A DNA stretch of 64,000 bases from Sporothrix humicola. Its lineage: Eukaryota; Ascomycota; Sordariomycetes; Ophiostomatales; Ophiostomataceae. Below are positions 63,242 through 64,000 of this stretch, piece by piece (positions within the stretch are counted from its first letter, which is position 1; every line of letters starts with the position of its first letter). Where the stretch lies: assembly GCA_021396245.1 (NCBI GenBank), contig WNYE01000001.1:992001-1056000 (forward strand). The letters are read 5' to 3'. Under the pieces are notes generated by a model. It saw only the letters and a list, made by a program, of their open reading frames with translations, was not told the origin of the DNA and did no database searches. Both the position numbers and the translations under genes were made by a program.

Positions 63242-64000
63242 ATGTCTCCCATCAACATTGGCATCGTCGGCGCCGGCATTGGCGGCCTGGCAACGGCGAT
63301 TGCGCTGGCCCGTGCCGGCGCCCAGGTGACGGTCCTCGAGTCGGCCGCCGAGCTTGGCGAGATTGGCGCCGGCATCCAGATGACGCCCAACGTGTCCGTC
63401 CTCCTCCAGCGCTGGGGCGTCGACAAGGAGATTGGCGACAACCTGGTGCGCTTCGAGGAGCTCAACATGCGGCGCAAGGACGGCACGCCCGTCGGCCACA
63501 CCAAGATTGCCACGCTCGAGCACACGCTGAACCGGCCGTGGTGGGTTGTGCACCGCGCGCACCTGCACGAGGGCCTGGTCAAGGTGGCCGAGCGTCTGGG
63601 CGTCAAGCTGCTTGTGGACGCCGCCGTCACTGCTCTCGAGTTCTCCAAGAGCCAGAGCGTCACCGTGACCTCGAAAAAGGGCACCTTTGTGTTCGACTTT
63701 GTCGTCGGCTCCGACGGCATCAACAGCGTCACGCGCAAGGCCCTCTTCCCCAACGTCGCGCCCGAGCCGCCCACCACAAACTGCGCCTACCGCGCCATTG
63801 TGCCCTACGAGCAGATCCGCAAAGACCCCGTCGCCGCCGAGCTCATCAACAAGAAGACCATGGAGGTCTGGATGGCCGACAACAAGTACATTATCACCTA
63901 CCCCATCAGCGCCGGCACCATGTTCAACCTCGTGCTGTCCCACCACCGCCCCGAAAAGCTCCGCGCCACCCAGCATGACGTCCCCATCCACGAGCTGCAC
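63242..64000 (+). CDS. FAD-dependent monooxygenase, salicylate-hydroxylase-like (5' part)
   Basis: The gene runs off the right edge; 253 codons are visible from ATG 63242 (CTCAACATGTC) with no intron or stop. It starts directly with the Rossmann FAD site INIGIVGAGIGGLATAIALA (GxGxxG) and the acidic end of strand 2 (VTVLE). It continues with GEIGAGIQMTPNVSVLLQRW, the HRAHLHEGLV segment, and the second FAD/NADPH motif FDFVVGSDGINSVTRKALFP (Gly-x-Asp-Gly). This is the flavoprotein group A hydroxylase family (salicylate/3-hydroxybenzoate hydroxylases, also kynurenine monooxygenase-like). It would use NAD(P)H and O2 to hydroxylate an aromatic ring, but the substrate-binding half lies outside. The strong CCGTCC-type third-position G/C bias matches neighbours. 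Confidence 0.88.
   Translation, partial: MSPINIGIVGAGIGGLATAIALARAGAQVTVLESAAELGEIGAGIQMTPNVSVLLQRWGVDKEIGDNLVRFEELNMRRKDGTPVGHTKIATLEHTLNRPWWVVHRAHLHEGLVKVAERLGVKLLVDAAVTALEFSKSQSVTVTSKKGTFVFDFVVGSDGINSVTRKALFPNVAPEPPTTNCAYRAIVPYEQIRKDPVAAELINKKTMEVWMADNKYIITYPISAGTMFNLVLSHHRPEKLRATQHDVPIHELH

Overview
This is eukaryotic nuclear DNA from a filamentous ascomycete (Pezizomycotina, most likely a Sordariomycete). The evidence is short spliceosomal introns (about 50-445 nt, GT..AG), G+C-rich coding sequence set in T-rich or A-rich flanks, and a gene set typical of filamentous fungi (PtaB-type LIM-binding regulator, Atg8, Tsc13, Sog2, Sec6, a Zn2Cys6 factor, an ACS-family permease). The long serine/threonine-rich disordered proteins and sparse introns would fit a group such as Ophiostomatales, but that is a guess from style, not a placement. 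I see no transposon, CRISPR array, prophage or secondary-metabolite backbone gene. I support 23 protein genes (the first and last are cut by the window edges) and one intron-containing tRNA gene.

Layout. 1-12.2 kb: 3' part of ptaB (+), atg8 (-), coproporphyrinogen oxidase hem13 (+), a SWIM-zinc-finger protein of Shu2/Sws1 type (+), proteasome subunit rpn8 (-), adenylate kinase (+). 13-21.2 kb: a long disordered protein with an embedded BLOC-1-subunit-1/GCN5L1-like segment (+), enoyl reductase tsc13 (-), an unrecognised 629-residue protein (+), ribosomal protein eS8 (+). 23-32 kb: a Gyp5-like Rab GAP (+), a cytosine-deaminase-like amidohydrolase with altered catalytic positions (+), and a protein with a possible decayed HNH core and a repetitive acidic/RS tail (+). 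32.8-42.8 kb: the RAM-pathway protein Sog2 (-), a 3.3 kb gene-free stretch, then a minimal RecQ helicase (+) facing a mitochondrial Holliday-junction resolvase (-), with only 22 bp between their stop codons. 44-56 kb: glutathione reductase (+), exocyst subunit Sec6 (+), an ACS-family MFS transporter (-), a second large TBC-domain Rab GAP (-). 57-64 kb: a Zn2Cys6 transcription factor (-), tRNA-Thr(TGT) (+), an alpha/beta hydrolase (-), and the 5' part of a divergently oriented FAD monooxygenase (+).

Most of the window is conserved housekeeping sequence, and adjacent genes mostly do not form pathways. Two pairs may be functional neighbours: the convergent RecQ/resolvase pair (DNA recombination) and the divergent hydrolase/monooxygenase pair (possible aromatic or small-molecule catabolism). 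Sog2, Sec6 and two Rab GAPs all act in polarised growth and secretion, but they are scattered and this is probably chance. The least ordinary items are the amidohydrolase lacking the usual catalytic Glu and Asp, the minimal RecQ, the BLOS1-like segment in a giant disordered protein, the HNH-like protein with tandem hexapeptides, and a TATA-like element inside the N-terminal extension of glutathione reductase.

Intron borders were placed by eye from GT/AG sites, reading frame and family conservation. They are predictions without transcript support.
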